Origin: Gonatopus flavifemur
Lineage: Eukaryota > Arthropoda > Insecta > Hymenoptera > Dryinidae
NCBI GenBank assembly: GCA_018340375.1
Contig: JAFFJZ010000004.1
Coordinates: 29,362,001 to 29,426,000 of the forward strand
DNA: 64,000 nt
Direction: 5' to 3'
Shown here: positions 1 through 12,035 of the stretch, piece by piece
How positions within the stretch are numbered: position 1 is the stretch's first letter
Layout of the letters: each line of letters begins with the position of its first letter
Translations under genes and position numbers: made by a program
The notes under the pieces: generated by a model
What the model saw: only the letters and a program-made list of their open reading frames with translations
Databases searched by the model: none
Told to the model about the DNA's origin: nothing

Positions 1-97
1 TAAAACGTTTGAGGAAGATATCGAATGAAACATAAATATCAATTCGATTTTACAATTATACGTTGTATACATATGTATATAAGGAAATCATAATTAC

Positions 98-334
98 CTC
101 AAGAATCGGAGGGACCAGTTCCCGAAGATTATGGTTGGCTGCCGGACCGGCAAAAGCACTAACCAAAGTCACATTGTGCCCACGCGATCTTAAAACATTT
201 CCCAGAGCCACAAAAGGGATCGTGTGGGATTTTGTACCTCCCATAGTAGCCAATAAAACATTATAACTCTTGACCAAATCAAATATCCATGATAAGGCGA
301 ACACTAATATTGTACCAACGTCGACGGTCTTCAT
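98..334 (-). CDS. UDP-glycosyltransferase, first coding exon (partial)
   Basis: The minus-strand frame starts with a methionine and a hydrophobic segment of about 20 residues that fits an ER signal peptide. It continues with a family 1 glycosyltransferase N-terminal pattern: a glycine-rich turn, then SHTIPFVALGNVL, then RGHNVTLVSAF. This part forms the acceptor-binding half; insect UGTs conjugate sugars to small lipophilic compounds at the ER membrane. The exon ends at a GAG followed by a good splice donor (GGTAATT on the minus strand), so the codons read past position 98 are intronic. Whole enzymes are about 500 residues, so the UDP-sugar-binding half and the C-terminal anchor lie beyond the left edge. 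The family call is firm; the substrate cannot be told. Confidence 0.82.
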
Positions 335-2919
335 TTTTTTGGATGATTTCTATGACCTGAAGATTTTATTCAATGTTGCATAATTGTATCATCATGTCCT
401 CATGATTCACTTTATCACGTTAACAATATGAACCATGATAATCAAAATTCACATATTCATCTGTGTTCAGAAACAGCATTAACGCAATGAACAACCGATT
501 TTACTGTCAGAGTATATTCTTCTTAGGACTGAATCGATCGATATATCATTATTGAATAAGAGTATGTGACGGCACTGTGGTTTTGTACGTCCAACAGATT
601 CTAACGAAGTCTTTGTTAAATGACCATCTTACTGGTCATTGTCATTGAAATCAGTACCACAAATCAGTACGATAAATCAGTTGGTTCCATGATACATCTT
701 CGTGAACGCTTTGAATACGTTCGCCGCGTAACTTTGAATGACTTATCGTGTGGATCCCTGCTTGTTTATATTTTGAACCAAGTTCAAAGATGAAGTATGA
801 ACCATGTGACTAGGGAGTTATATCATACAAAATTAATTTTTACTTTGAAGTTTCCCATCAAATCAACATTATGGGAGGAAATTGAAATAAATAAAACACA
901 AGAATAAAGCAAACAGGTGAAAAACAGAATATGATTTCGAATATCGAAATGTCAATGTACTATTCTATTTTCAGCAACAAATGTCAATTTTTCACTGATT
1001 TCATATTGAAAAATGAATGTTCATATTCAATTGATATTCCTTCATCCAGTATAGATTTAGTTGGGTTTACACGTCCCCTCATTCTTCGGTGTCAATGGGA
1101 TCGATTAGTGAGATTCAAGGAAATTGATAACTTTTCGAACATTCTGCAAATTCAATTGTGGTTTTTGTGTTTTCTCCTTTTCTTTTCTTCAACGGATATC
1201 ACTTCACCTTCGATTACCTCCGATGACCTTATTTCCGCGTTAGTGGAAGTATACTTTCACCACAACTCGCGGTTAGTCCGTTCATTCGCCACTGACTTTA
1301 TTTGTTTTTACTTTATCGGAAAAAGACCATGGGTCCTCAAAGAAAAGATTATTCTGTTGCTTAGCTTCTCACTCATCAAAGAGCACATTCAATTTGTGTG
1401 TATAAACAAACCAAAAATGGAATACTTTCTTCGAACCGTTTACATCATTGTGTCTTCTTCCGCTGTTTATAAGTACGTGACAGAATGAAGGATTTGAGAG
1501 TTGGGTCGTCGCACTTGCAAAATTTTATACAGAACGTATCAAGAATATTCAACAATGCAAACAAGATATCACTTTCACGGTACAGTTATTCATTCATATC
1601 ATCTTGATCCACCTTCCGATAATTGTTTTTGAATTTTAGTTTGTGCTTATGCATTTATGTTATTGACGATAATAATCACTTCAAAGATCAATTGCTAGTA
1701 ATCGATAAACATTGAAAGAGTCATTTCTTCTACGTCGACACCAACTGGAGAAGAGTTTCTAATATCAATGAATTTCCAAGAGATGATGTTTTAATTGAAT
1801 TCTTACATACTATAATCGATAAAATACAGTTGAAATTATCTCATGAACGTGACAATTATTCTTCATCGCATATATTTATCCGCGTTGTTTCAAATTAAAA
1901 TTATATCTTCGGAAAAGTACTTTTGAACCAAATCAACTTGAATGCACACGCGGGTATTAAGAATCGAATATATCAGAGCGGAGCGTGAAAGTGCGACTGA
2001 CCAACAGTGGTAGCGGCAGCCGTAACGATTTTAACGATCAGCTGAGCTCGACAAAGAGAAAGACTTTTCATCAACTAATATTCTGCGATTGTTGATAGTT
2101 TTTGTCATGGCTATTGTTTTTGCGTGAAGGTTATTGTTTTTGATAATAGCCTCCCTACCATTTTACCCCTACTCAAAAGAGACACTCATTAACCTGGATG
2201 AGCCACAGTCTATAATTTTTAGCACTTTTGTCGGAAACTCAGTTTTGAAAGTGATAGAAGAGCAATCGAATGATGAAGATTTAGAATATGCCATTATTAT
2301 TTTCATCTCAACTTTACAGATTACTGTTGTAGAATCCTCATCAATCCACATCAACTTTGATCGATCTTATTTCAAATACATATATCAAATTACATGTATT
2401 TCAGGGCTTTACCTATTTTGATGGGGTTTAATGAGGGAAGATGAACGTGCCAGGTTGAATTTCATCAACTTTCATAGGTTTCGTGATAGGTTTGTCATAG
2501 GTACACTATGAAAAATAATCGTGATTTTCCTATACGTAATAACCAGAAAATTCAATGAACGTTCCGGAAGGTTCGTGTCCTCTTGGGGATAAAAATGTAA
2601 CTATAATTCACATTTTTCAAGGTGAACATGAAACTCGAAAATCCAACCGCTTGATCTTGTAATGATTTCAATATTATTCTCATACCGATATACCGACGTG
2701 CTTTACTAAAAGTATCAGGTTCCACTTTTTTTACGAATACCAACACTCCAAGGTATTTAACGACGAATAAAACCCCGTTTCAATTTCGGTACCGAAAGGC
2801 AGCATGTGCGCATTTACATTGACGACAAGTAACATGTTGTACAATGTTCCTTACGGAAATCACCACGTTTCAGTATAATGGCGCGAAAAATAACGAGAGT
2901 TATTTTTAGCCACAGGATA
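335..2919. other. Gene-poor flank upstream of the UGT exon
   Basis: No recognisable gene was found. Positions just right of 334 must include the UGT 5' UTR or upstream intron and possibly its promoter, but no core promoter element was convincing. The open frame at 931-1488 (185 codons, plus) has AT-rich composition and no family signature. A GC-richer patch around 1975-2060 is the only compositional change. Confidence 0.5.
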
Positions 2920-2921
2920 TA

Positions 2922-3128
2922 CACTGTAAAAAAAAACGGTGTCAAAAAGGTGTGAGAATTCACACAGAATCAACACCACGCGGATCCTATAAAAGTCCAC
3001 CCCAAATCCGGTGTCAAAATAACACCAAACGGTGTTAGAATGACACTTTATAGTGTGAGAATAACACCATGTGATGTTAAAACAACAATGATGTGAATTT
3101 TTGCCAACATCGCCAATTTCTTACAGTG
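2922..3128. mobile_element. Short inverted-repeat element, CACTGTAAAAA termini, TA target
   Basis: The left end reads CACTGTAAAAAAAAA and the right end reads TTACAGTG, so the termini are inverted. TA lies on both sides (2920-2921 and 3129-3130), fitting a TA target duplication. The 207-bp interior is dominated by one motif and its complement: GGTGTNA-type words alternate with TNACACC-type words at irregular spacing. There is no coding potential, so it is a non-autonomous element. It shares its ends with 3754-4856 and 11788-12033 but not its interior. Confidence 0.7.
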
Positions 3129-3130
3129 TA

Positions 3131-3751
3131 GTACGTTATTCATTTCATTTCAGAAAGACATTATATTTGAAATATTTTCCAAATTTTGCTGAAGGAATCA
3201 TGAGATGTCGATTTTTGTGACATTCCCAATGAAAAATCGACCATTCATTCTAGAACTGGATGAAGTAATTGTTATTCTTAAGACGTGGGGAAACAAAGGT
3301 GAAACAGGTGCTGGAGACGATGTTTATCATTCCTTGTCTATCTACCAATGTCGGAGTATATATTTTGTTCACATACAGTGAGTTTTAAAAACACATTTTT
3401 AGCCAGCTAGGGGTTGAATACCCCTATGTACAATACAGAAACATCAGCATGAAAATTGAGACTGGACTTTTTGCGTTGTATTCACGTTGCTTCTGCATCG
3501 AGCCACTGTTCTTTCACCGACTTACATTATTCACGGATTTTCCTCCTCAGTTCTACGTAAATGTGACGTACCCCATCGGTACCGTTGCTGCATGGAAAGA
3601 TTTTTATGTCAAAAGCTATTGCAATTCATCATCTTGAATTTTCGTGACTCATCCAGGGCATTTTTCGTCCTGGGGATTAAAAATGGTCTTTCCGAAACTT
3701 TTGAAACCACTTTTACTCCCATGTTTCTTACAGGGAACGAAAGCATTGTGA
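3131..3751. other. No gene seen
   Basis: Two overlapping open frames occur between 3449 and 3885, but neither has a recognisable domain, and the second runs into the neighbouring inverted-repeat element. Nothing further is supported. Confidence 0.4.
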
Positions 3752-3753
3752 TA

Positions 3754-4856
3754 CACTGTAAAAAAAAACTGGAAATTTACTGTGCAACTGGACTGGAAAT
3801 TTCCAGTGCTAGTACTGGAATATGGATATTCCAGTACATGTACAGAGATTTTGTTGTTACGTTACTGAAAATTTACCAAGCATAACTGAAAATTCAGTCA
3901 TTGTACTGGAATTTTCAAGTTTGAGATGATGTACTGAAATTTTGCCATGATTTCGCGAAAATTTTACCGGCTCGTACTACAATTTTATAGTTCTTGTGCA
4001 CCAAAAAAAAATATTCCCTCAAAAAGGACTTGAGAAAAAATTTGGAATTTAGAAAAAAAAACCTAATCGTTGGTATACTGGAATTATACAGGTTTTTAAC
4101 TGCAATTCTCAGGTTTTGTGATGGAATTTTCCAGTTACTATGCAATTGAATTATACAGGTTTTGAACTGCAATTTTCAGGTCGTGTGATGGAATTTTCCA
4201 GTTGCTATGCAACGGAATTTAATCACTGTTGCACTGAAATTTTCCACTTCTATTGGACTTCGTCATTTCTAGCAGGAAAAATTTCAAGTCTTTATATTAA
4301 AAATTTCCTGATTGAGATTTTGAATAACAATTGTAATTGTAGCCAATGAAATTGATATATGAGGTTTTTCCAAGACTTATCCTCTTGTGTTCTAGATATG
4401 AAGCATATGTAGTAACCCAAGCTGGCCTTCCAACATGTCGCGCTATAGCTCATCGGTTAGGTCTTAGGTTTCAGTTGGTAGGCAGGTAGAAAAGTGTGGG
4501 TTCAAATCCTGTTAGGTAGACATGAGTTTCTGTCCATCCAAATGAACGATCAAAAGTTTCTCAATCATCTTGGAACACAAGGACCCTGCAAAGTCACTTT
4601 GCGTGAGCAATTTTTTTTCAATTTTCATGGATATTTTCAGCATTAATTTTCCAGTACATGTCCTGGAAAAGTCCAGCTCGTGTACTGAAAAATTCCAGTA
4701 CCGAGGCTCAGAAAATTTCCAGTTTTGATGCGGGAATTCCATAACGTTTGCACTGAATTTTTGCAGTACAAATGTGCTGAAATTTTCCGGTACATGTACA
4801 GGTTAATGACTTCCAGTACATGTACTGGAATTTTCCGGTGAAATTTTTTTACAGTG
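3754..4856. mobile_element. 1.1-kb inverted-repeat element filled with a CTGGAAATTTTCCAG motif
   Basis: The left terminus CACTGTAAAAAAAA and the right terminus TTTTTTTACAGTG are inverted, with TA on each side (3752-3753, 4857-4858). Internally the self-complementary words CTGGAAATTTCCAG, CTGGAATTTTC and CCAGTACATGTACTGG recur dozens of times in both orientations, densest at 3770-3910, 4080-4260 and 4640-4840. A tRNA-like segment sits near 4440-4511. No transposase is present. The ends match the elements at 2922 and 11788. Confidence 0.68.
4440..4511 (+). repeat. tRNA-like segment with pol III A and B box matches
   Basis: TAGCTCATCGGTTAGG resembles a tRNA A box and GGGTTCAAATCCTG resembles a B box (T arm). 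They lie about 52 bp apart start to start, slightly long for an unmodified tRNA. No convincing acceptor stem closes the structure. It is best read as a tRNA-derived SINE head or tRNA pseudogene carried inside the surrounding inverted-repeat element. Confidence 0.5.
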
Positions 4857-4858
4857 TA

Positions 4859-7822
4859 GGGTCAAAAATCCAATATGCAAAAGGGAATATCGCCTGTGCC
4901 GAACATTTCAAAACGTCGAAAAAATTCGGTTCTCAAAAATGTGTGTGTGTATGTGCCCGATTTCTAAAGTGGTCAAAAAATTCTGAAACAATTCACACGT
5001 GTCCCCTCACTAATCCTCAGTATTTTTTCCTACAGTTGATAGTTTTCTAATTGAAATCCATGGATATTTTAATCGCTTCATGACACAAAAACGCCACTTT
5101 GGGAGAATCAACGTGGAACAAAAGTCTGCTATTCGTCGTTTTTGAAGATTCAAACATCCGGACCACGATTTCTGATGTAATTATGATTAAAATAAATAAG
5201 AGAAAACATTGAAAATTGACTTTGAAAAAAAAGTTACGTTGAAAAATCAGAGCTGTTTTGATTGCAAAATTCACTTTGTTGAACTTCCATCAGCAAAACC
5301 AATACCAAATTCTGAAAGAGCACCCTCAAAAACCCCTGGGGTAGGATTTTGAAGAAAATCAAACGTTTTTTTGTTAGCTATGGTATGGTTTGGTCTCTTC
5401 TTTGTTACACTTCGATTGAAGAAGGATGAAGAAGAATTTGTCGCAACGGCACTGAACAAGATGATATCACCATATGGCATGGATGTGACTATGGTGTCCT
5501 CCTTGGAATACAGTTCTTTCAAATCCTATAGAATACGAATAGAAACAATCTAGTTCTATCGTGAATTTACAGTTGAGAAATCACATTTGAACCGACAAGA
5601 AGAATTTTATCGTTTTCTATGCGGAATTTTTAGCACGACGATCTTTGCTATGCTAATCTTCTTCACTCGAGGTCATATCACAATGATGATTATGTCCATA
5701 TTGTTTAGAACGACTGCCATAAGCATGAAATACGATATGCCTAAAATGAATCAGGAATTGTTGAACTGCTTGTTTCAGGCGTTATTTTATTTCAGCTCTC
5801 ATTCTACGATGTGTAAAATCACGGGAAATTTGTCTCTGGAAGGAGGAAATATCAGAAACTAATTGAGAGGATACAAAATCGCATACAAACAGATATACTC
5901 TGAATTGTTTTCAATACGGTTTCTCACTCTTTCAATGGATTCTCTTATTTCCTCATACCAGGGATTTTTTCTGAGGTTTATAGGATTGATATCCGCTGTG
6001 GACGAAAGGAAACAAAGAAGAAAATACTTAAGGAACAAGAAAGTTTTCAACTCATGGAATATTTTCATACAAAACGGTAGATTTGATGCGAAATATCCAA
6101 GATGTGTGAAGGTCAAATAAAGTTTCAATGCATTCATCCCAACCATGATCACACTTACGTATACTATATGTTAGAATCAAGTACGTTTTATGCTCAAATC
6201 GAGTGTTATCAAATTCAAAATAAATATGGTATGTTTTTTCATTCATGCAGAATAATAATGAAAATAACTCTATTCATGTGTGAAGCTATTTTAAGAATCG
6301 CTAAGTTCTTTCGAATATACGGTTTTCCTGGTGTACAATGATTTGTGTTTCTCTAATTGATCATATGCCAACAATCTACACTAGAATGTCTAAAACATGC
6401 TGAAGAAATTTTTGAGGACTGGAAAAAATGTCCGCATACAATTGATTATAATATAAAACAAGTGAGCAGCAAAAAAGAAATCAACAATCACGACGTAAAA
6501 TGAACGATGATCCTATATTTTCTGCACGATTTCACTTTCGCTATGCCACACCATACCGTTATTCCATGTATTCCGTGTATATATATCCAATCCGTGTTAC
6601 GAATAATGATTTCTCATTGCCTTCTGATCGTGTGTAACTGTAAGAATTTATCATGTACAATTGATGCCGCCACATAATAAGAAAATCAGAGTGTCATGAT
6701 TAATCGAAAATTTGAAGATTCCCAGAAAGAGAAAATATTGGCAAATTTCGTTGAATATGAATTGACATTAAATTATTCTTCTATGTGCCGGTGATTATGG
6801 ATTCGGAATGATCAGACACACCAATTTCTATCTAAAATGAATTAACATTATTTTCAACACTCGATCCCCACACAATAGTTCTTGAGTAGCAAATGCATAA
6901 GAGTTGTTGCATGATGTTTACGTATCATTGCTGGGAATTTCACAACATTAATAGAATTATTCATTGGGGAATCCGTGCAAGTGTTGAACTGATATTACTG
7001 CATAGGAATTACGTACTATTGCCAAGAATTTGGTCGCTGTGTTAATCAGAGGCACTGCTGGTACGCGGGCAACCGGTGTTTTGAAATTGAAGTGTAGTGT
7101 TTGCTAGATGGAGGAAGAAGAAATTGGAAGGAATACTACATCTCTCCTACATCAAAAGAATAAGAGAATGTTTCATGTAACAATTGCTCTGGTCGTTCAA
7201 GATTTCCTGTACTTTTCCTAGGTTTTTGATTGTGCAGCATGTCTGTTCGAGTCATTGAGAATATGCTGCGAATGTGCTCGATATCTCATAACCCAAGTGA
7301 GAAATGACGATCGTTTGACACGAACTTCATATCGCGTCAGTGTCGTCTGGATATCTGAAATCATAAAAGTGGGTTCATATCCAACCCATATGTTCATGCC
7401 GTGATCTAATAAATTTCCATGGTTACAGTGAGAAACAAATATAACCCCCAAATGAGAAAGGCGTGATGAATCTATCATGAGACGGTGACTTACTTTATGA
7501 TGATCCTTGATAAAAGAAAAAAATTATTCTGATTAGAATCGAGCATGGAACTTCTGGATCCACCAGACAATCCCATAGCCACTTGGGTGTACACCTCTAT
7601 AAATTCAATCACTCATCTGGGTTCGTATCAAACCCATGAGATGATAAATAACGCATACATGAGATTATTCATTCTGAATAATTTTGATCTCTTCACGCAT
7701 AGAATTTCGATCAAAATATGTGAAATAGTTTCTATGATTTGAAACTTCGCTTGTTGATGAAACTTGGGAACACATTCTAATGACAAGGAACGAGGGATTA
7801 TTCAAAAACATTACCGTTACTT
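4859..7822. other. Gene-poor AT-rich DNA
   Basis: Several frames of 60-97 codons occur, for example 5587-5862 on plus and 5271-5522 on minus. None shows a family motif, clear splice context or codon pattern that supports a gene. The 5587-5862 frame is hydrophobic and might be a decayed membrane-protein exon, but this is a guess. No repeat structure was recognised. Confidence 0.4.
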
Positions 7823-7834
7823 AAGGATTTCTTG
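7823..7834. repeat. Target-site duplication, left copy (RTE-like LINE 1)
   Basis: AAGGATTTCTTG occurs here and again, identical, at 11187-11198. The two copies bracket the LINE exactly, which sets both ends of the element. Confidence 0.88.
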
Positions 7835-8140
7835 CCTCCCCGTGGGATGATTGCGGGTCTTCCAGGGGGATATTCTTGATACTTGTCCTTGATATCCTTT
7901 TTATCCATCCTTGGTAGTATCTGCTTCCTTTACGTGGTGGGGAGGATAAGTATCTCAGATTTGGGTCTCTTTTTCGGCTGGAATAAACTACTCGAGAGGG
8001 AGAATACAAACTGAGAGGAACTAAATCATCCCAACGCCAGGAACATCGGCAGAAACGGAGGGAAAGCAAGGGGGAACTACCTTCCTTGACATCTTTCAAT
8101 ATTCCCGAGGAAATGAAATCTTTTCTCCAAACCTGGAATT

Positions 8141-9654
8141 TTGAATTTTGATTTATTGAAAAAAAGCAACAACAACAACATGATGGCGTCCTCTCGGGTA
8201 GAATATTCCGGAGGTAAAATAGCCTCCCGTTCGGATCTCCGGGTGGAGGCTGCTCGAGAGGACCTCATCAAACAAGATAGAAACCCAAAGAAGATAGGGA
8301 AGAAAGAGAACATTCTTCGAGTCGGAGCGTGGAATGTTAGATCACTGAGACAAACAGGAAAATTAGAAAATTTGAAACTGGAAATGAAGAGGTTGGGTAT
8401 CGATGTAATGGGAATTAGTGAAATGAGATGGCCGCAAGAAGGGGATTCCTGGAGTGGGGATTATAGAATCATTCACACAGGATCAAAGAATGGTCAAGCA
8501 GGTGTGGGAATTATAATGCATAAGGGGGTAGGGAATAGGATAGAAAATTATTTGCAACATAGCGAACGCGTAATGATGGTCAGAGTTAGAACAAAACCGG
8601 TAGACACTGTTATAGTCCAAGTATACATGCCCACATCTGCATACTCAGAGGAGGATATCGAAGAAACGTACGATGGAATAGAAGGAGTGATAGAATATGT
8701 GAAGGGAGAAGAAAATTTAATGATCATAGGCGACTGGGATGCGGTAGTAGGGCAAGGAGAAGAGGCCAACATAATAGGAGATTTTGCGTTAGGAAAAAGA
8801 AATGAAAGAGGACAACGTTTAATCGAATTCTGTGAGAGTCATAAAATGGTTATTACCAACACATATTCAAAAATCATCCAAGAAGGATCTATACTTGGGA
8901 CATGCCAGGAGATACAGCAAGATATCAAATTGATTACATATTAGTAAAACAAAGATTTAGAAACCAAGTGAAAAGCTGTAAAACTTATCCAGGCGCCGAT
9001 ATAGATAGTGATCGCAATATGTTGCTGATGAAATGTTCTCTGAAATTCAAAGCTCTGAAGAAGAAAAGGAAAATGCAAAAAAGATGGGATTTGAAGAATC
9101 TCAAACAAGGAAAAACACCGGACGCATTCAAAGCGATGTTGGACGAAAAATTGGAGGATCGACAAGAGGAAGACTTGGAAATAGAGAGTAGATGGACAAA
9201 TATGAAGAGGAACATAGAGCAATGTGCAGATGAAATTTTGAAGAACGATGGGATAGAGCCTAAGAAACCATGGATAACAGAAGAAATTCTCGATTTAATT
9301 AATGAGAGGAGGAAATACAAGAATGAGAATAGTGAACAAGATCAGCAGACATACAAGGCACTGAGGAATAAAATAATCAGAGAATCAAGGAAAGCAAAAG
9401 AACAATGGTTGGAGGGGAAATGTCAAGATATAGAAGTGAGATTACATTCAGGAAAAATTGATGAGGCATATAGGATTGTTAAGAGATTTTTTGGACAAAT
9501 GAAATCTAGAAGCAGTAAGATTAAAAATTCTCTAGGAAGACAATTGATAAGAACGGAGGAAAAAATAGAACAATGGATTAATCATTTAGAAGACCTGTAT
9601 AAAGGAGGCGATAATATGGGATTCTTAGAGAGGGAGGAAGATGTCGATGAATAA
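8141..9654 (+). pseudogene. LINE endonuclease and connector region, broken
   Basis: An apurinic/apyrimidinic-type endonuclease, which nicks the target DNA to prime reverse transcription. ILRVGAWNVRSL holds the catalytic Asn region, followed by GISEMRWPQEGD with the catalytic Glu, the GQAGVGIIMHK strand, VYMPTSAY, and IIGDWDAVVGQG with the Asp region. The frame shifts by comparison with the second copy near 8870-8900, so the rest (PGDTARYQIDYILVKQ onward) reads in another frame from about 8902. It stops at a TAA at 9652-9654 where the second copy has a Glu codon. A basic connector follows the endonuclease. The first methionine at 8141 is used, but the true start may be the ATG at 8180. Confidence 0.82.
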
Positions 9655-9657
9655 GAA

Positions 9658-11161
9658 TTGGGAGATTCAATTTTGAGATCAGAATTCGACAGGGCTTTGA
9701 AAGAATTGAAAAATAATAAAGCGCCAGGAACAGATGGCATAAGTGCGGACCTCATCAAAGCCGCCAGTCAGGGAACTCGTGACGCACTGTTTGAATTGGT
9801 CAGAGATATGTACGAAATAGGCGAAGTACCGGAAGATTTCCAGAAGAATAAAATTGTCGCCATTCCAAAAAAAACAAGGAGCAGACAAATACGAGAACTA
9901 CAGAACGATTAGTTCAACTTCACATGCCTCGAAAATACTGACAAAAATCATATACAGGAGAATAGAGAATAAAATAGAGAGTAGATTAGCAGAAGATCAG
10001 TTCGGTTTTAGGAAAAATAGGGGAACGCGAGAAGCAGTATTAGCACTGAGAACAGTAGTAGAGAAAAGTCTAGAGTTAAAAAAGGCTGTGTATATAGGTT
10101 TTGTAGATATACAAAAAGCATTCGATAATGTTGATTGGGAGAAGATGTTTACGATTTTGAAAAAGGTAGGAATTAATTTCAGGGATAGGAGAATAATATA
10201 TGAATTATATAAGAATCAAACCGCAATAATAGAAATAGAGGGTCAAAAAGGAGAAGCACAAATTAAAAGAGGGGTGAGACAAGGATGCTCACTATCGCCA
10301 TTGATTTTCAATTTGTATATAGAAGAAGCGATGAACGGAGTGAAGGAACGAGTGCAATTGAAATTACAGATTCAAGGTGAAAATGTAAGCATGTTGAGAT
10401 TTGCGGATGACATAGCTATATTAGCTACGAGTGGTGCTGAGTTAGAAAATACTCTCAACACTATGAAAAAAATATTACTAGACAAATATTGTATGAATAT
10501 AAATAAGGGCAAAACAAAATTCATGATTTGTACAACAGCGAACACATCAAGAAGAACGAAAATCAAAATAGATGCAGAGAAAATTCAGCAAGTCAAAGAA
10601 TTTAAATATCTAGGGAGCATAATTACAGAAAACGGTAAACGAGAAAGAGATATAAGAGCAAGAATAGCACAAGGGAAACAGGCTTTCCACCAAAAGAAAC
10701 AGTTACTATGTTCGAAGAATATTAGCTTAGCAGTAAGGAAGAAATTCTTGAAGAGTCACGTTTGGAGCACAGCATTATATGGTTGCGAAACTTGGACAAT
10801 TGGAAAAACGGACCAACGAAGACTTGAAGCTTTTGAAATGTGGTGTTATAGAAAGATGCTTAGAATAAAGTGTATAGAGAAAGTAAGAAATGAAGAAGTA
10901 CTTGAGAAAGTAAATGAAAAAAGAAGTCTCTTGAGACAGGTCGTGAAAAGGAGAAGTAATCTGATAGGACACACATTGAGGCATGATAGCTTATTGAAAA
11001 CAATATTGGAAGGAAAAATGAATGGTAAAACTCGAAGAGGTAGACCTAGATTGAGTTGTATGAAGCAAATTATACAAGGTAAGGGTTGCCGTAGATATGC
11101 AGAAACTAAGCGGTTAGCGGATAATAGACAGGGTTGGAGGATTTCATCAAACCAGTCATAA
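9658..11161 (+). pseudogene. LINE reverse transcriptase, frameshifted
   Basis: This continues the endonuclease frame after the nonsense codon. LKNNKAPGTDGISADLIK is the start of the RT fingers. A run of A residues near 9868 has gained bases compared with the second copy and shifts the frame; the remainder reads from about 9854. FGFRKNRGTREAV, DIQKAFDNVDW and RQGCSLSPLIFNLY follow, then the catalytic box MLRFADDIAILA. The C-terminal part holds VKEFKYLGSIIT, ALYGCETW and a basic tail ending just before the triplet repeat tail. All RT motifs are visible, but the protein cannot be made from this copy as one chain. Confidence 0.85.
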
Positions 11162-11186
11162 GACTGATTACTCCATGATGATGATG

Positions 11187-11198
11187 AAGGATTTCTTG
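11187..11198. repeat. Target-site duplication, right copy (RTE-like LINE 1)
   Basis: Identical to 7823-7834 and directly follows the ATG triplet tail of the LINE. Confidence 0.88.
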
Positions 11199-11495
11199 AT
11201 TTCCCTGCAATATAAACAAAATGAAAATAATCTTCTTGAATATCTTTCAAACATGCCAGGATCGAAACAAGTGGTCTTTGTTTATTTTTAGATGAGTTAC
11301 ATCTTCCTTTTTTGGTCATGTCAATCCAAATCTCGGATATCAGAATAATCACAAATATAAATCCTTTGAAAAAGAGATTTTTATGATCTCAGATTGTAGC
11401 TGTTCATTTCGTTTTCGTTTGTTGAGAATGATGTGGTTTTCCTACCTTCGTCATTGCGTATTCATGTTGTTCGCGTTCTGATTGGTGTGTGGTTT

Positions 11496-11602
11496 CCCAT
11501 ACAGCACAGAAGTTCAAAAAGAATTTTGGAGAATTCATAATGAATTCTTCGAATCCCATTTTAACTCTTGTTGAACTATTCTTGAACTGATGTGCTGTAT
11601 GG
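11496..11602. mobile_element. 107-bp hairpin element, CCCATACAGCAC termini
   Basis: The left end CCCATACAGCACAGAAGTTC and the right end GTGCTGTATGG are inverted. The interior repeats AAGTTC/GAACTT and GAATTC words. No clear target duplication was seen. It belongs by its termini to the group also found at 27576, 29152, 48510, 56009, 58086 and 60663. Confidence 0.6.
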
Positions 11603-11787
11603 ATTCATTCCTACTGTGATTGGTGATTTGTTTTGAATTTTGATATATTTTGAATTTGAGAGAAAAACTGTTCTGATATTTTGCGTGATCATGGTAATGA
11701 AAAAAAGGTTAATTATTGAGAAAGGGAAAATTGCCCTTCGGTGTTAAAACCAAGAATATATTATGGCGTTCATCGTCGTTGTGATTA

Positions 11788-12033
11788 CAATGTAAAAAAT
11801 ATACTTCCTAAACTGCCAAAGAAGTTTGGCAGTTTTTTACACAAACTTTTTTTGTAAATTACCAAACAAAAGTTTGTGAACATTCAAAAAATTTTGTGAT
11901 TTCACGAAGATTTTTGAGAATTCACAAAATTTTTTGAATGTTTACAAACTTTTGTTTGGTAATTTACAAAAAAAGTTTGTGTAAAAAACTGCCAAACCCC
12001 TTTGGCAGTTTAGGAAGTGAATTTTTCACAGTG
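11788..12033. mobile_element. 246-bp near-perfect palindrome, TA-flanked
   Basis: Both halves match for about 105 bp around a centre near 11910, for example AACTGCCAAA with TTTGGCAGTT and CAAACTTTTTTTGTAAATTACC with its complement. The ends CAATGTAAAAAAT and ATTTTTCACAGTG are inverted, and TA lies on both sides (11786-11787, 12034-12035). The termini resemble those of the elements at 2922 and 3754. Transcribed, it would form one long hairpin. Confidence 0.75.
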
Positions 12034-12035
12034 TA

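Larger units (their letters stand above)
7835..11186 (+). mobile_element. RTE-like non-LTR retrotransposon, full length, 3.35 kb
   Basis: The element is bounded by a perfect 12-bp target duplication. It has a roughly 300-bp 5' UTR, an endonuclease plus reverse transcriptase reading region, and a 3' end made of ATG triplet repeats (11175-11186) instead of poly(A), as is typical of the RTE clade. Length, the two-domain layout and the triplet tail all fit RTE. The 5' end CCTCCCCGTGGG matches the 5' end of the second copy at 35625. Frameshifts and a nonsense codon make this copy inactive, but the intact duplication suggests moderately recent insertion. Confidence 0.88.

Noticed and set aside
931..1488. 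185-codon open frame on plus near the UGT exon
   Set aside because: No family motif, no splice or start context, and residue use typical of AT-rich non-coding DNA.
5587..5862. Hydrophobic 91-codon frame, considered as an odorant-receptor-like exon
   Set aside because: No diagnostic C-terminal receptor motif and no neighbouring exons in phase; too little to claim.
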